A DNA stretch of 64,000 bases from Shimia aestuarii (GTDB taxonomy: Bacteria; Pseudomonadota; Alphaproteobacteria; Rhodobacterales; Rhodobacteraceae): assembly GCF_900114635.1 (NCBI RefSeq), contig NZ_FOTQ01000004.1, positions 62,001 through 126,000 of the forward strand. Reading direction: 5' to 3'. The notes below the pieces were generated by a model. It worked only from the letters and a program-made list of their open reading frames with translations, did not search any database and was not told the DNA's origin. A program made the position numbers and the translations under genes. This document shows positions 24,577 to 33,125 of this stretch, piece after piece. Numbering within the stretch: the first letter of the stretch is position 1; each line of letters opens with the position of its first letter.

Positions 24577-25725
24577 CTAGCAAGTGAAGAGGTTGGGGGC
24601 GTGGCGGCTGAGGCGTTCACAGCCATCGGCGCGCACCAGAACCGAATGGCCAAGGCACATGGCATTGCCGGAGTCCGCGTCCATTAGGATCATGTGCAGG
24701 AAAAACACCTGATTTTTCAACATAATGGTGGGATTTCCTTCGTAAAACATCGGGAAGTCGACCCAGATCGGGGCATAAACCGCCCCCATGCCATAGCCGC
24801 AGGCATTGAGGCGGGCATGGTGCAACCCGTGGGCATCGAACACATTTGCGTGGGCCTCAAAGACATCGCCCATGGGGGCGCCGGGGCGGATGGCGGCTTC
24901 GCAAGCTTGCAGCGCTTCTTCGGCTGCTGCGTGCATCTTGCGATGCTGGTCGGTGGGCGTTCCGATGATCAGGGTTTGCATCATCGCTGCATGGTAGCGG
25001 GCGCAAGCGCCTGACCATTCGATTGTCATTTGGTCAATTTTATCAAGATGTTGGCGCCCAGACTTGGAGCGACAGAGAAGGGCGGCAGGACCGGATCCGA
25101 GGATGAACTCGTTGCCCGCATAATCGCCACCGCCAGCAAGAACGGCGCCTTGCATCGCAGCAAGGATGTCGCCCTCGAACGCGCCGGGTTTGGTCAGGGA
25201 AATCGCGGCATCGAGCGCATCATCAGACAGGGCGGCGGCGCGGCGATGCATGGCGACTTCGGCATCGGATTTATGACGGCGCAATTCCGGGAAAATGTCG
25301 GATGCATCCTGCAATCCGGGCAGGGCCGCGCGCAGGCGTTGGCCCCAATAATCAGTCAGGCCAGCAGTGCGGGATTCAACGCCAAGGTTGCCCGCCCTGA
25401 CGCCGAGATCGTCGAGAAGCCGAGATAAATTTTCAATAGGATCAACGCCTTCCCGATCAATCCAAACGTGGATTTCATCCGGGGAAAGGGTTGATGTTTG
25501 CAGGGCCTGCAGACGATCCGGTGCGCGGGTCAGGAGGTGAATTTCACCCTTCGATGTCATGACCATGCATTGAAACATGGCAAAGCCAAACGTGTCGTAG
25601 CCCGTGAGCCAATAGTGGCTTTCGGGGGCAAACAGCAGGATGGCGTCCAAGCCGTTGTCGCGCAGTGCAGCGCGGGCGCGGGACTGGCGGGTGGTGTATT
25701 CTGCGTCGCTGAAGTGATGCGGCAT
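24577..25725 (-). CDS. M24-fold (creatinase/DoeA-like) protein without metal ligands
   Basis: 382 residues with the two-domain creatinase/aminopeptidase P fold. All five usual metal ligands are altered: Asp to Glu and Asp to Ala in MTIEWSG...RYHAAMMQT, His to Tyr in CGYGMGAV, Glu to His in FFLHMILMD, and the last Glu is absent in CLGHSVLV. This excludes an ordinary peptidase and fits metal-free hydrolases such as creatinase and ectoine hydrolase (DoeA/EutD). Stretches such as YWLTGYDTFGFAMFQC and GGGDYAGNEFILGSGPAALLC agree with my memory of DoeA. No other ectoine gene is nearby. AGGAG supports the start at 25725. Confidence 0.7.
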   Translation of the reverse strand: MPHHFSDAEYTTRQSRARAALRDNGLDAILLFAPESHYWLTGYDTFGFAMFQCMVMTSKGEIHLLTRAPDRLQALQTSTLSPDEIHVWIDREGVDPIENLSRLLDDLGVRAGNLGVESRTAGLTDYWGQRLRAALPGLQDASDIFPELRRHKSDAEVAMHRRAAALSDDALDAAISLTKPGAFEGDILAAMQGAVLAGGGDYAGNEFILGSGPAALLCRSKSGRQHLDKIDQMTIEWSGACARYHAAMMQTLIIGTPTDQHRKMHAAAEEALQACEAAIRPGAPMGDVFEAHANVFDAHGLHHARLNACGYGMGAVYAPIWVDFPMFYEGNPTIMLKNQVFFLHMILMDADSGNAMCLGHSVLVRADGCERLSRHAPNLFTC

Positions 25726-25798
25726 CGCGGGGACTCCTGTGGTTAGACCCACTGAAACTGCAGCGCGCGTCTGGGGCAAGGAAAACCGCAAAAAACCG

Positions 25799-25843
25799 CG
25801 ATCGGTAACACGTCGGTATCGTGTCGGTATTACGTCGGTATTG
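25799..25843. repeat. 11-bp direct repeat cluster (4 units)
   Basis: Units begin GGT at 25804, 25815, 25826 and 25837, exactly 11 bp apart; three of four read GTCGGTAT. The cluster lies 75-120 bp upstream of the M24-fold gene start, in the gap after the VWA gene. Confidence 0.7.
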
Positions 25844-25859
25844 TTATCGGATCAAAGGG

Positions 25860-27044
25860 TTAGCGCGTCAGGTCGCGCATGCCCTGTTCCAGCCCCTGCA
25901 AGGTCATCGGGACCATGCGGTCTTCGAAGATCTCGCGGATCATCTGGATTGAGCGGGTATAGCCCCAGTGCTTTTCCGGGATCGGGTTGATCCAGAGGTT
26001 CGAGTTCCACTGATCCCGCGCACGTTCCAGCCAGACCTGACCGGGTTCGGCGTTCCAGTGTTCATTGGCACCGCCGGGATAGGCGATCTCGTAGGGGGAC
26101 ATGGAGGCGTCCCCAACGAAGATGCATTTGTAATCCGGCCCGTAGGTGCGCAGAATCTCGTGGGTCGGGGTCTGAGCGTTCCAGCGGCGGCGATTGTCGC
26201 GCCACACGCCTTCGTAAAGGCAGTTGTGGAAGTAGAAATATTCGAGGTGCTTGAATTCCGCACGGGCGGCGGAGAACAGCTCTTCTACCACCTTGATATA
26301 GGGATCCATCGAGCCGCCCACGTCGAGGAACAGCAGCACCTTTACCGCGTTGTGCCGCTCGGGGCGGGTTTTCACGTCAAGATAGCCGTGTTCAGCGGTC
26401 GCGCGGATGGTGCCGTTGAGATCAAGCTCTTCGTTGGCGCCTTCGCGCGCCCAGCGGCGCAGGCGCTTCAGGGCGACCTTGATGTTGCGGGTGCCCAGTT
26501 CGACGGTGTCGTCGAAATTGCGGAATTCGCGCTTGTCCCAGACCTTGACCGCGCGCTGGTGGCGGCTTTCTTTCTGGCCGATGCGCACGCCTTCGGGGTT
26601 GTAGCCGTAGGCGCCAAAGGGCGAAGTGCCCGCGGTGCCGATCCACTTGTTGCCGCCCTGGTGGCGGCCTTCCTGTTCCTTGAGCCGCTCTTTGAGGGTT
26701 TCCATGAGCTTTTCAAAGCCACCCAGCGATTCAATTTCGGCCATTTCCTCGGGGGAGAGGTGTTTCTCGGCCATCTTGCGCAGCCATTCCTCGGGAATGT
26801 CGACAGCTTCGAGAACCTGCTCCATGGTGATCTCGCCAAGGCCCTCGAACGTTGCGGCAAAGGCGCGGTCGAACTTGTCGATATTGCGCTCATCCTTCAC
26901 CATGATGGTGCGGGCGAGGTAATAGAACGCCTCGACATCATAGGTGGCCAACCCGGCGCGCAAGCCTTCGAGGAACCCCAGAAACTCGCGCAGCGAGACA
27001 GGCACGCCACCAGACCGCAGGTTTTCGAAGAAACGCAAGAACAT
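25860..27044 (-). CDS. VWA-domain (CoxE-like) protein, MoxR partner
   Basis: 394 residues. The first part is charged and helical, and the second is a von Willebrand A domain with the metal-site motif Asp241-x-Gly-x-Ser245 (DVGGSMD) and FVGDASMSPYEI further on. Such proteins act with MoxR AAA+ ATPases to insert metals or remodel complexes. A MoxR gene lies 3 kb upstream on the same strand with three small genes between. The start at 27044 is five bases after the preceding stop. The target complex is unknown. Confidence 0.85.
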   Translation of the reverse strand: MFLRFFENLRSGGVPVSLREFLGFLEGLRAGLATYDVEAFYYLARTIMVKDERNIDKFDRAFAATFEGLGEITMEQVLEAVDIPEEWLRKMAEKHLSPEEMAEIESLGGFEKLMETLKERLKEQEGRHQGGNKWIGTAGTSPFGAYGYNPEGVRIGQKESRHQRAVKVWDKREFRNFDDTVELGTRNIKVALKRLRRWAREGANEELDLNGTIRATAEHGYLDVKTRPERHNAVKVLLFLDVGGSMDPYIKVVEELFSAARAEFKHLEYFYFHNCLYEGVWRDNRRRWNAQTPTHEILRTYGPDYKCIFVGDASMSPYEIAYPGGANEHWNAEPGQVWLERARDQWNSNLWINPIPEKHWGYTRSIQMIREIFEDRMVPMTLQGLEQGMRDLTR

Positions 27045-27049
27045 CGGGA

Positions 27050-27217
27050 TTACACACTCATCCGGTGAATGAAGATCGTCAGAAACAGGCCAAGGATCGC
27101 AAAGGCGATGGCATAGATGGCAGCGTATTGAATGATATCAAGCCGTTTGCCGCCGCGTTTCTTGGCAAGGCCACCGCCGATGATGGCTCCGAGAATGGCT
27201 CCGAAAAGTACGAACAT
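27050..27217 (-). CDS. small membrane protein (55 aa)
   Basis: 55 residues: a glycine-rich hydrophobic stretch (FGAILGAIIGGGLA), a basic loop (KKRGGKR) and a second helix (AAIYAIAFAILGLFLTIFI). GAGG precedes the ATG by three bases, with AGGAG further up. It fits exactly between the DUF2927 lipoprotein (six bases upstream) and the VWA gene (five bases downstream), which argues that it is real and belongs to the operon. Function unknown. Confidence 0.7.
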   Translation of the reverse strand: MFVLFGAILGAIIGGGLAKKRGGKRLDIIQYAAIYAIAFAILGLFLTIFIHRMSV

Positions 27218-27222
27218 GCGCC

Positions 27223-28587
27223 TCAGAATCTCCTGTTCAGCGGACTGAGCGCGGAAATTTCACGCAGCTTTGAGCGCACCGCCCAATCCGGACCAAAGCC
27301 GTAACGTGCCCAGCCCAGACTGTCCAGCCGCACAGCGCCGGCCTCATCCAGCTTGCCCTGCACATCAAGCGCCTCGGCACGCAGAAGCATGAGTGTCGAA
27401 AGCAGGGCCGCGTTTTCGTATTGCGCGGCGGGCGGGAGCTGCGGGGCGATCAGGTTGAGCGCTTCCTGAGTGCGGCCCGAGGAGAGCGCGTGGGCGGCCA
27501 GTTGCGTGGCGACGAAAGCGCGGTGCGGTCCGAATTGGGTCACGCGGGCATAGGCGCGGTCTGCGTTGAGAAAATGGGCGTGGGCCGCGTTGCCGTCCTG
27601 GGACTGCATGAGGCGACCAAGCGCGTAGTGTGAGAAGCCGAGGCGGTGATCCTGCCAGCCCTGTTGCTGGGCGATCTGCAGGGCACGGCGCGCGGCAGCG
27701 CGGCGGTTGGCGGGCGGCGTGCCGGGGCCAAGCGCGGTTTGCACGGCATCAATCCACGCGCGGGGCGTGGCGGGCAGGTAACGCGACGACAGGCGTTCAC
27801 CGCGCGGGTTGATGCGCGCAAGGATCGCGGGCAGGCGGGCGGCGACCTGATCGCGGGTCATGCCGTTTTTCAGGGACGGATCGTAATAGGCGCGCAGGAC
27901 CGTCATGTCGAAGCCGGTCAGAACGGCGTGGATATTGTCATCGTTGAAGACGCTGTCGGGCAGGCGGTAGAGATCGTTGAGGGGGCCAAGCGCCTGCGCC
28001 AGTTCCTCGTGCAGGCAATCGCGGGTTTCCTGCGGGCTGGCGTCGTTGGGCACGAAGAGGGCGATTTTTTCTCGGCTTTCCAGCAAAGCCCAATTGGTCG
28101 AGGCGTTGCGCCGGGCCGAGCGGTATTGTGACAGGCTGGAGATATTGGGGACCACGAAACAGGCCGCTTGGGGCAGGGCCTTGCGGATTTCGCGGCGCGA
28201 CACGGCCTGAATGGTGATATTGGCAGACGCATCGCGCACGAGGCGGATGTCAATGCGGGCCTCGTTGCGCAGGCGTGCAATCAAACGATTGAGGTCTGGC
28301 ATCATGGCGGGCGGGGCCTTGCCGGTGACGCGCAGGGTGATCGGACCTTCAAAGCGGGTGAGGGTGTCAAGGCTGCGCCCGCTTTCCAGTTCGAAGCTGA
28401 GGTCAAGGAAGTCGCGGGCAATGTCGCGATTGGAGCGCGCGGGCTGCGCCGGTTGGGGCGTCGCGAAGCTCTTCATCGGGGGCAGGGTCGTGTCCGAGAT
28501 GGCGGCACGGGTGGGCGTGTCGACATTGCCCGTGGACATGCAGGCACCAAGGGTCAGAAGGACCGGGAAGAGAAAGCGCAGCTTCAC
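27223..28587 (-). CDS. DUF2927 lipoprotein
   Basis: 454 residues. Signal peptide with the lipobox LTLGAC predicts lipidation at Cys16. The region 60-260 fits DUF2927 (DIARDFLDLSFELESG, ACFVVPN, CLHEELAQALGPLNDLYRLPDSVFNDDN). The part after 300 is alanine-rich and helical, perhaps TPR-like. The HEELAQ motif is reminiscent of a zinc-metallopeptidase helix (HExxxH lacks its second His here), so activity is uncertain. Its start overlaps the acetyltransferase stop by four bases. Confidence 0.75.
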   Translation of the reverse strand: MKLRFLFPVLLTLGACMSTGNVDTPTRAAISDTTLPPMKSFATPQPAQPARSNRDIARDFLDLSFELESGRSLDTLTRFEGPITLRVTGKAPPAMMPDLNRLIARLRNEARIDIRLVRDASANITIQAVSRREIRKALPQAACFVVPNISSLSQYRSARRNASTNWALLESREKIALFVPNDASPQETRDCLHEELAQALGPLNDLYRLPDSVFNDDNIHAVLTGFDMTVLRAYYDPSLKNGMTRDQVAARLPAILARINPRGERLSSRYLPATPRAWIDAVQTALGPGTPPANRRAAARRALQIAQQQGWQDHRLGFSHYALGRLMQSQDGNAAHAHFLNADRAYARVTQFGPHRAFVATQLAAHALSSGRTQEALNLIAPQLPPAAQYENAALLSTLMLLRAEALDVQGKLDEAGAVRLDSLGWARYGFGPDWAVRSKLREISALSPLNRRF

Positions 28588-29036
28588 GGGCGGTTGTACC
28601 GGATGAAGGGGGTCAGCTTGCCGACGCGGTCATAGAGCTGGCGGGCGGTGGTATTGAAATCCTGCGTCAGCCAATAGACCGAAGGCGCGCCCTCGGCGTC
28701 GGCGGCGGCATAGACAGCCTCGATCAGTTTGCGGCCGACACCCGTGCCGCGCACTTCAGGATCGGCATATAAGTCTTGGAGATAGCACGTATTTTCTATC
28801 TTCCATGCATGGCGATGGAACAGGTAGTGGGTGAGCCCGACAAGCGTGCCATCCTGTTCCGCGACGAGGCAGTTGAAATCCTGCGGGTCGTCGCCCAGAA
28901 GGCGGGCGAAGGTGGACGCGTAGACCTCTTCCGGCACGGAGGTTTCGTAATAGGCGAGATAGCCGGTCCACAGGCGGCGCCAGTCGGATTCGTCAGCATG
29001 GGTCAGCGGGCGAATCTTGGTCTGGGGGTCGGCCAT
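28584..29036 (-). CDS. GNAT-family N-acetyltransferase
   Basis: 150 residues. The acetyl-CoA site reads LYADPEVRGTGVGRKLIEAVYAAADAEG (motif A with R-G-x-G-x-G) and the C-terminus NTTARQLYDRVGKLTPFIRY has motif B. The acceptor is unknown; the overall look is of the family that includes diamine acetyltransferase-like proteins. It overlaps the lipoprotein gene by four bases and belongs to the MoxR-VWA group of genes. Confidence 0.9.
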   Translation of the reverse strand: MADPQTKIRPLTHADESDWRRLWTGYLAYYETSVPEEVYASTFARLLGDDPQDFNCLVAEQDGTLVGLTHYLFHRHAWKIENTCYLQDLYADPEVRGTGVGRKLIEAVYAAADAEGAPSVYWLTQDFNTTARQLYDRVGKLTPFIRYNRP

Positions 29037-29138
29037 GTCGCATTCCTTGTGCTCGGGTAAGTCAGCCTAGCATATGGGCTCTTTGGGGCAAGATTTGGGA
29101 GCAGGTTCGGCAGTGGCGCGGTCAAGGCGGTGAAGCCT

Positions 29139-29157
29139 CGGGGCGGATTGCGCCCCG
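29139..29157 (-). terminator. hairpin between moxR-like and GNAT genes
   Basis: CGGGGCG pairs with CGCCCCG around a 5-base loop, 25 bp after the MoxR stop. There is no T-run on either strand, so it may only weaken read-through into the GNAT gene. Confidence 0.4.
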
Positions 29158-29181
29158 AAGATGCGATCCTGCTACGTGGAG

Positions 29182-30021
29182 TTAACGCCCCGACCGCGCC
29201 ATGAAGGCGAGGCGTTCGAAAAGATGCACGTCCTGCTCGTTCTTGAGCAGGGCTCCGTGCAGCTTGGGAAGGGCATTCACGCCGTCACGCTTGAGATCCG
29301 CAGGATCCATATCCTCGGCGAGCAGCAATTTCAGCCAGTCCAGAACCTCGGAGGTCGAGGGCTTTTTTTTGAGCCCCGCCATGTCGCGGATTTCGTAGAA
29401 TTGGGTGAGCGCGGTGGTCAGCAGCTGTTCCTTGATGCCCGGATGATGCACCTCGACGATTTTTTTCATCGTGTCGGCATCGGGGAATCGGATGTAGTGG
29501 AAGAAACAGCGGCGTAGGAAGGCGTCGGGAAGTTCTTTTTCGTTGTTCGAGGTAATGATCATGATCGGGCGTTGCTTGGCCCGAATGGTCTGACCGGTTT
29601 CGTAGACGTGGAACTCCATCTTGTCGAGTTCCTGCAAGAGGTCGTTGGGAAACTCGATATCGGCCTTGTCGATCTCGTCGATCAACAGAACAACCTTTTC
29701 GTCCGACTCAAAGGCCTCCCAAAGCTTACCGCGCTTGATGTAGTTGGAAATGTCATGCACCCGCTCGTCGCCAAGCTGGCTGTCGCGCAGGCGAGAAACG
29801 GCATCATACTCGTAGAGCCCCTGCTGTGCCTTGGTCGTGGATTTGATGTTCCACTCGATCATGCGCAGCCCGAGCGCGTCTGCCACCTGGCGGGCCAGTT
29901 CGGTCTTGCCGGTGCCCGGTTCGCCCTTGACCAGAAGGGGGCGTTCCAGCGCCACGGCTGCGTTGACGGCCACCGTGAGGTCCTCGGTTGCCACGTATTC
30001 CTTGGTGCCTTCGAATTTCAT
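29182..30021 (-). CDS. MoxR-family AAA+ ATPase
   Basis: 279 residues: Walker A GEPGTGKT (33-40), Walker B VVLLIDEIDKAD, sensor 1 IITSNNEKELPDAFLRRC with the arginine finger region. MoxR proteins act as ATP-driven chaperones with VWA-domain partners; the partner here is most likely the 25860-27044 product. GGGGAAA four bases before the ATG fixes the start at 30021. It is divergent from dksA. Confidence 0.93.
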   Translation of the reverse strand: MKFEGTKEYVATEDLTVAVNAAVALERPLLVKGEPGTGKTELARQVADALGLRMIEWNIKSTTKAQQGLYEYDAVSRLRDSQLGDERVHDISNYIKRGKLWEAFESDEKVVLLIDEIDKADIEFPNDLLQELDKMEFHVYETGQTIRAKQRPIMIITSNNEKELPDAFLRRCFFHYIRFPDADTMKKIVEVHHPGIKEQLLTTALTQFYEIRDMAGLKKKPSTSEVLDWLKLLLAEDMDPADLKRDGVNALPKLHGALLKNEQDVHLFERLAFMARSGR

Positions 30022-30204
30022 GAAGTTTCCCCGCGCGTTCGCTAATTCGAGCGGCACCCTACATTAGACATATTTTGTCCGCAATGCGGGGTTAAGAGGT
30101 AGTGACAATCCCACGGCGAACGAGTATTGGCAGGCGCAGAGAAGGGGGGTCCGATGTCTGAGAATTCTACCGCAATGGACGTTGACCACGATGAGGGAGC
30201 AGAA

Positions 30205-30627
30205 ATGAAAGCAGAATCTTTCCTGCCCGACGATTATCGTCCCGCAGAAGACGAACCATTCATGAACGAACGCCAGGTGGAATATTTCCGCCGCAAATTG
30301 CTGGCCTGGCGTGAAGAGCTGCTGGCAGGCAGCCGGGATACGATCGAAGGATTGCAGGACAGCACCCGCAATATCCCCGACGTGGCCGACCGCGCCAGCG
30401 AAGAGACCGACCGTGCGCTGGAGCTGCGCACCCGGGACCGTCAGCGCAAACTGGTGCTCAAGATCGACTCGGCCCTGCGCCGGATCGACGAGGGTGAGTA
30501 TGGCTATTGTGAAGTGACCGGCGAGCCGATCAGCCTCAAGCGGCTGGACGCACGTCCGATCGCAACCATGAGCCTTGAGGCGCAGGAACGTCATGAACGG
30601 CGCGAAAAAGTGCACCGCGACGATTAA
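30205..30627 (+). CDS. dksA: RNA polymerase-binding transcription factor DksA, cysteine-poor
   Basis: 140 residues with the DksA coiled coil (about 20-105; FMNERQVEYFRRKLLAW, DVADRASEETDRALELRTRDRQRKL) and a C-terminal globular part. Where enteric DksA has four zinc cysteines this protein keeps only one (YGYCEVTGEPISLKRLDARP), as known for several alphaproteobacterial DksA proteins that work without the zinc finger. I chose 30205 (GGGAG upstream, family-like start MKAESFLPDDY). An ATG at 30154 with AAGGGGGG would add 17 residues. A strong terminator follows. Confidence 0.92.
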   Translation: MKAESFLPDDYRPAEDEPFMNERQVEYFRRKLLAWREELLAGSRDTIEGLQDSTRNIPDVADRASEETDRALELRTRDRQRKLVLKIDSALRRIDEGEYGYCEVTGEPISLKRLDARPIATMSLEAQERHERREKVHRDD

Positions 30628-30655
30628 ACCGCAGGGCATGAAGAAAAAAACACCG

Positions 30656-30682
30656 CGCCGGGGCTTTTGTCCCGGCGTTTTT
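30656..30682 (+). terminator. rho-independent terminator of dksA
   Basis: CGCCGGG pairs with CCCGGCG across an 8-base loop and is followed by TTTTT. Confidence 0.9.
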
Positions 30683-30699
30683 CGTTTCATAGGTCGCGC

Positions 30700-31884
30700 A
30701 TGGAACTGAACGACTTGAAAACCAAGGTGATTGGCGCCGGGATCGGCGGGCTGACCGCAGCGTTGACCCTGCACCGGCAGGGCGCGCGGGTCAGCGTGCT
30801 GGAGCAGGCCGACGCGATCACCGAAGTCGGGGCCGGATTGCAGGTCAGCCCGAACGGCGTGGCCGTTCTGCGCAAGCTGGGGCTGGAAGAGCGACTGGCG
30901 GAAAAAGCGGTGCGCGCGCAGGCGGTCGAGTTGCGCGACTATGCCGGGGGACGGCTTGTGACGCGTTTGGACTTGGGGCGCCTTGGGGAGGCGGCAGGGT
31001 ATTATTTTGTGCACCGCGCCGACCTGATCGACCTGTTGGCGGACGCGGTGCGCGATGCCGGAATCAAGGTTTTCCTGTTGCAGAAAGTGCAGGACATTCT
31101 GCCCGGAGACGCGCCGGTGGCGCATCTGGCAAATGGCTCCGAAGTGAAGGCGTCGTTGCTGGTGGGGGCCGACGGGCTGCACAGCAGGGCGCGCGCAGCC
31201 CTGAATGGCACCGTGGCACCGTTCTTCACGCGACAGGTCGCGTGGCGGGCGACAGTGCCCAACACGATGGGGCACGGCCCCGTAGCGCAAGTGCATATGG
31301 GACCGCACCGTCACGTGGTCAGCTATCCTCTGCGCGGCGGCGAACTGGTGAATATCGTGGCGGTTCAGGAACGGGCCGCCTGGGCCGAGGAAGGCTGGCA
31401 TATCGCGGACGACCCGGACAATCTGCGCGCGGTATTTGCCGATTTCGGTGGGGATGTACCGGCGCTTCTCGGTGCGGTGGAGCATGTGCGGCGCTGGGGA
31501 TTGTTCCGGCATCCGGTGGCCCCTGTCTGGCAGCGTGGCAATGTTGCCCTGCTCGGTGACGCGGCGCATCCGACCCTGCCTTTCATGGCGCAGGGCGCAG
31601 TGATGGCGATGGAGGATGCCTGGGTTCTGGCCGAGGAACTTGCTGCAGCGCAAGACGTGCCGTCAGGCCTCGTCGCCTATCAGCGCCGTCGCGAAGGGCG
31701 GGTGCGTAAGGTGGTCGACACGGCCTCGAAAAATGCATGGAAATACCATCTGAGCACGCCGCCATTGCGGGTGGCCGCGCATCTGGGGTTGCGCCTGGGA
31801 TCTGCAATCGCACCGGGGCGGATGATGGCGCAATACGACTGGATCTATCGCCACGACGTCACCACGGAGCGCGCCGGGGCCTGA
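30700..31884 (+). CDS. FAD-dependent monooxygenase (salicylate hydroxylase/UbiH-like)
   Basis: 394 residues. GAGIGGLTAALTL (about 8-20) binds the ADP part of FAD; GADGLHSRARAAL is the DG motif; GDAAHPTLPFMAQGAVMAMEDA is the GD motif, with the hydrophobic substrate side. It is a group A flavin hydroxylase that probably uses NAD(P)H on an aromatic or similar ring; the substrate is unknown. The start at 30700 has AGGT upstream. No pathway partner is next to it. Confidence 0.87.
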   Translation: MELNDLKTKVIGAGIGGLTAALTLHRQGARVSVLEQADAITEVGAGLQVSPNGVAVLRKLGLEERLAEKAVRAQAVELRDYAGGRLVTRLDLGRLGEAAGYYFVHRADLIDLLADAVRDAGIKVFLLQKVQDILPGDAPVAHLANGSEVKASLLVGADGLHSRARAALNGTVAPFFTRQVAWRATVPNTMGHGPVAQVHMGPHRHVVSYPLRGGELVNIVAVQERAAWAEEGWHIADDPDNLRAVFADFGGDVPALLGAVEHVRRWGLFRHPVAPVWQRGNVALLGDAAHPTLPFMAQGAVMAMEDAWVLAEELAAAQDVPSGLVAYQRRREGRVRKVVDTASKNAWKYHLSTPPLRVAAHLGLRLGSAIAPGRMMAQYDWIYRHDVTTERAGA

Positions 31885-31954
31885 TCCGGTTGCGTGCCTG
31901 CGGCACACAGGTTTGCTCCGTGCGTGGCCTCTTGGCCCCGCAAGGCAATTGGTG

Positions 31955-32734
31955 TCAGGCGGCGAGGTCGACCCAGACCGGGACGTGATCAGAGGGTTTC
32001 GACCGTCCGCGTTCGCTTGCGTCGATCTGGCAGTCCCGCAACAGGTCGGCGCATTGCGGGCTCAGGAGGAAATGGTCGATTCGAATGCCGTCGTTCCTGT
32101 CCCATGCTCCGGCCTGATAATCCCAGAAAGAATAATGGCCCGGCCCTTGGGTGCGGGCGCGAAACGCCTCGGTCAGGCCCAGATTGAGCAGGCGGCGGAA
32201 GGCGGCGCGACTTTCGGGCAGGGCGAGCGCATCCTCGGTCCACGCGTCGGGGCGCTTGGCGTCTTCATCCTGGGGTATGACGTTGTAATCACCTGCCATG
32301 AGAAACGGCTCTTCTGATGTGAGCAGTTCGCGCGCACGGTCGATCAGCCGTTCCATCCAGGCCAGCTTGTAGTCGTATTTCGGCCCCGGAGTCGGGTTGC
32401 CATTGGGCAGGTAGAGACCGCAGAGGCGGATGGCCCTGTCACCAACGACAGTGGCCTCGATATAACGGGCCTGTTCGTCGTCGTTATCTCCGGGCAGTCC
32501 GCGCGAGACATCCTCGAGCGGGTATTTAGACAGGATTGCGACCCCGTTGAAGCTTTTCTGTCCGTGGGTTTCGACGTTGTAGCCACGCTCTTCGAAAACC
32601 TCGCGCGGGAAGTTTTGGTCCACGGATTTGATCTCTTGCAGCAGCGCGACATCGGGTTGTGCTTCGTCCAGCCAGCGCGGCAGGGTGTCGATGCGGGCTT
32701 TGATGCCGTTGATGTTGAAGGTGGCGATCTTCAT
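31955..32734 (-). CDS. xthA: exodeoxyribonuclease III
   Basis: 259 residues of the exonuclease III/AP endonuclease family. Conserved catalytic segments: NINGIKAR (7-14), Glu34 in LLQEIK, GLYLPNGNPTPG, GDYNVIPQDED and the final SDHVPV. It cuts DNA at abasic sites and trims 3' ends in base excision repair. AAGGGGA supports the start at 32734. Confidence 0.95.
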   Translation of the reverse strand: MKIATFNINGIKARIDTLPRWLDEAQPDVALLQEIKSVDQNFPREVFEERGYNVETHGQKSFNGVAILSKYPLEDVSRGLPGDNDDEQARYIEATVVGDRAIRLCGLYLPNGNPTPGPKYDYKLAWMERLIDRARELLTSEEPFLMAGDYNVIPQDEDAKRPDAWTEDALALPESRAAFRRLLNLGLTEAFRARTQGPGHYSFWDYQAGAWDRNDGIRIDHFLLSPQCADLLRDCQIDASERGRSKPSDHVPVWVDLAA

Positions 32735-33125
32735 GACGTGTCCCCTTTGCGCGCCGTTTGGGGCGACTATCCCCCGGATCAGACGGATCGGCAAGGGGGG
32801 AAGCGGGAGGGAATCGGGCGCTGAAACCCCGACCGGAATCACCTGTGCGCTAGATCGGATCGTTGCGGATTCGGGGGGTGATTCTTAGCGAGACCCGTGC
32901 AGGACCGGATGGACTCTACGGGAAATGCGGCGAGAATGTGGCGCAAATCGGGCGAAAAATAGACCCAGTAAGTTTTGTGTTTTAATTAAATAAATACAGA
33001 ATTTTGCGATCAAAAGTTAATGTAAATATTGCACTGCTTAACACGATTAGCGAGAAAAAATAGTTTGAAAAACACGGAATGGGTGCAAGCGTGAAGGGGT
33101 CGAAACCTCAACTGGGAATTCAAAA
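32735..33125. other. 391-bp leader containing an A+T-rich tract
   Basis: No credible gene on either strand. The first 210 bp have normal base content. About 32950-33065 is sharply A+T-rich (for example TTTTAATTAAATAAATACAG), unlike anything else in the window. It leads into the repeat-protein gene and probably holds its promoter. I see no riboswitch fold that I recognise. Confidence 0.6.

Noticed and set aside
30064-31653. A 529-codon minus-strand frame opposite dksA and the FAD monooxygenase.
   Set aside because: Antisense to dksA, its terminator and the monooxygenase; no motif in the translation.
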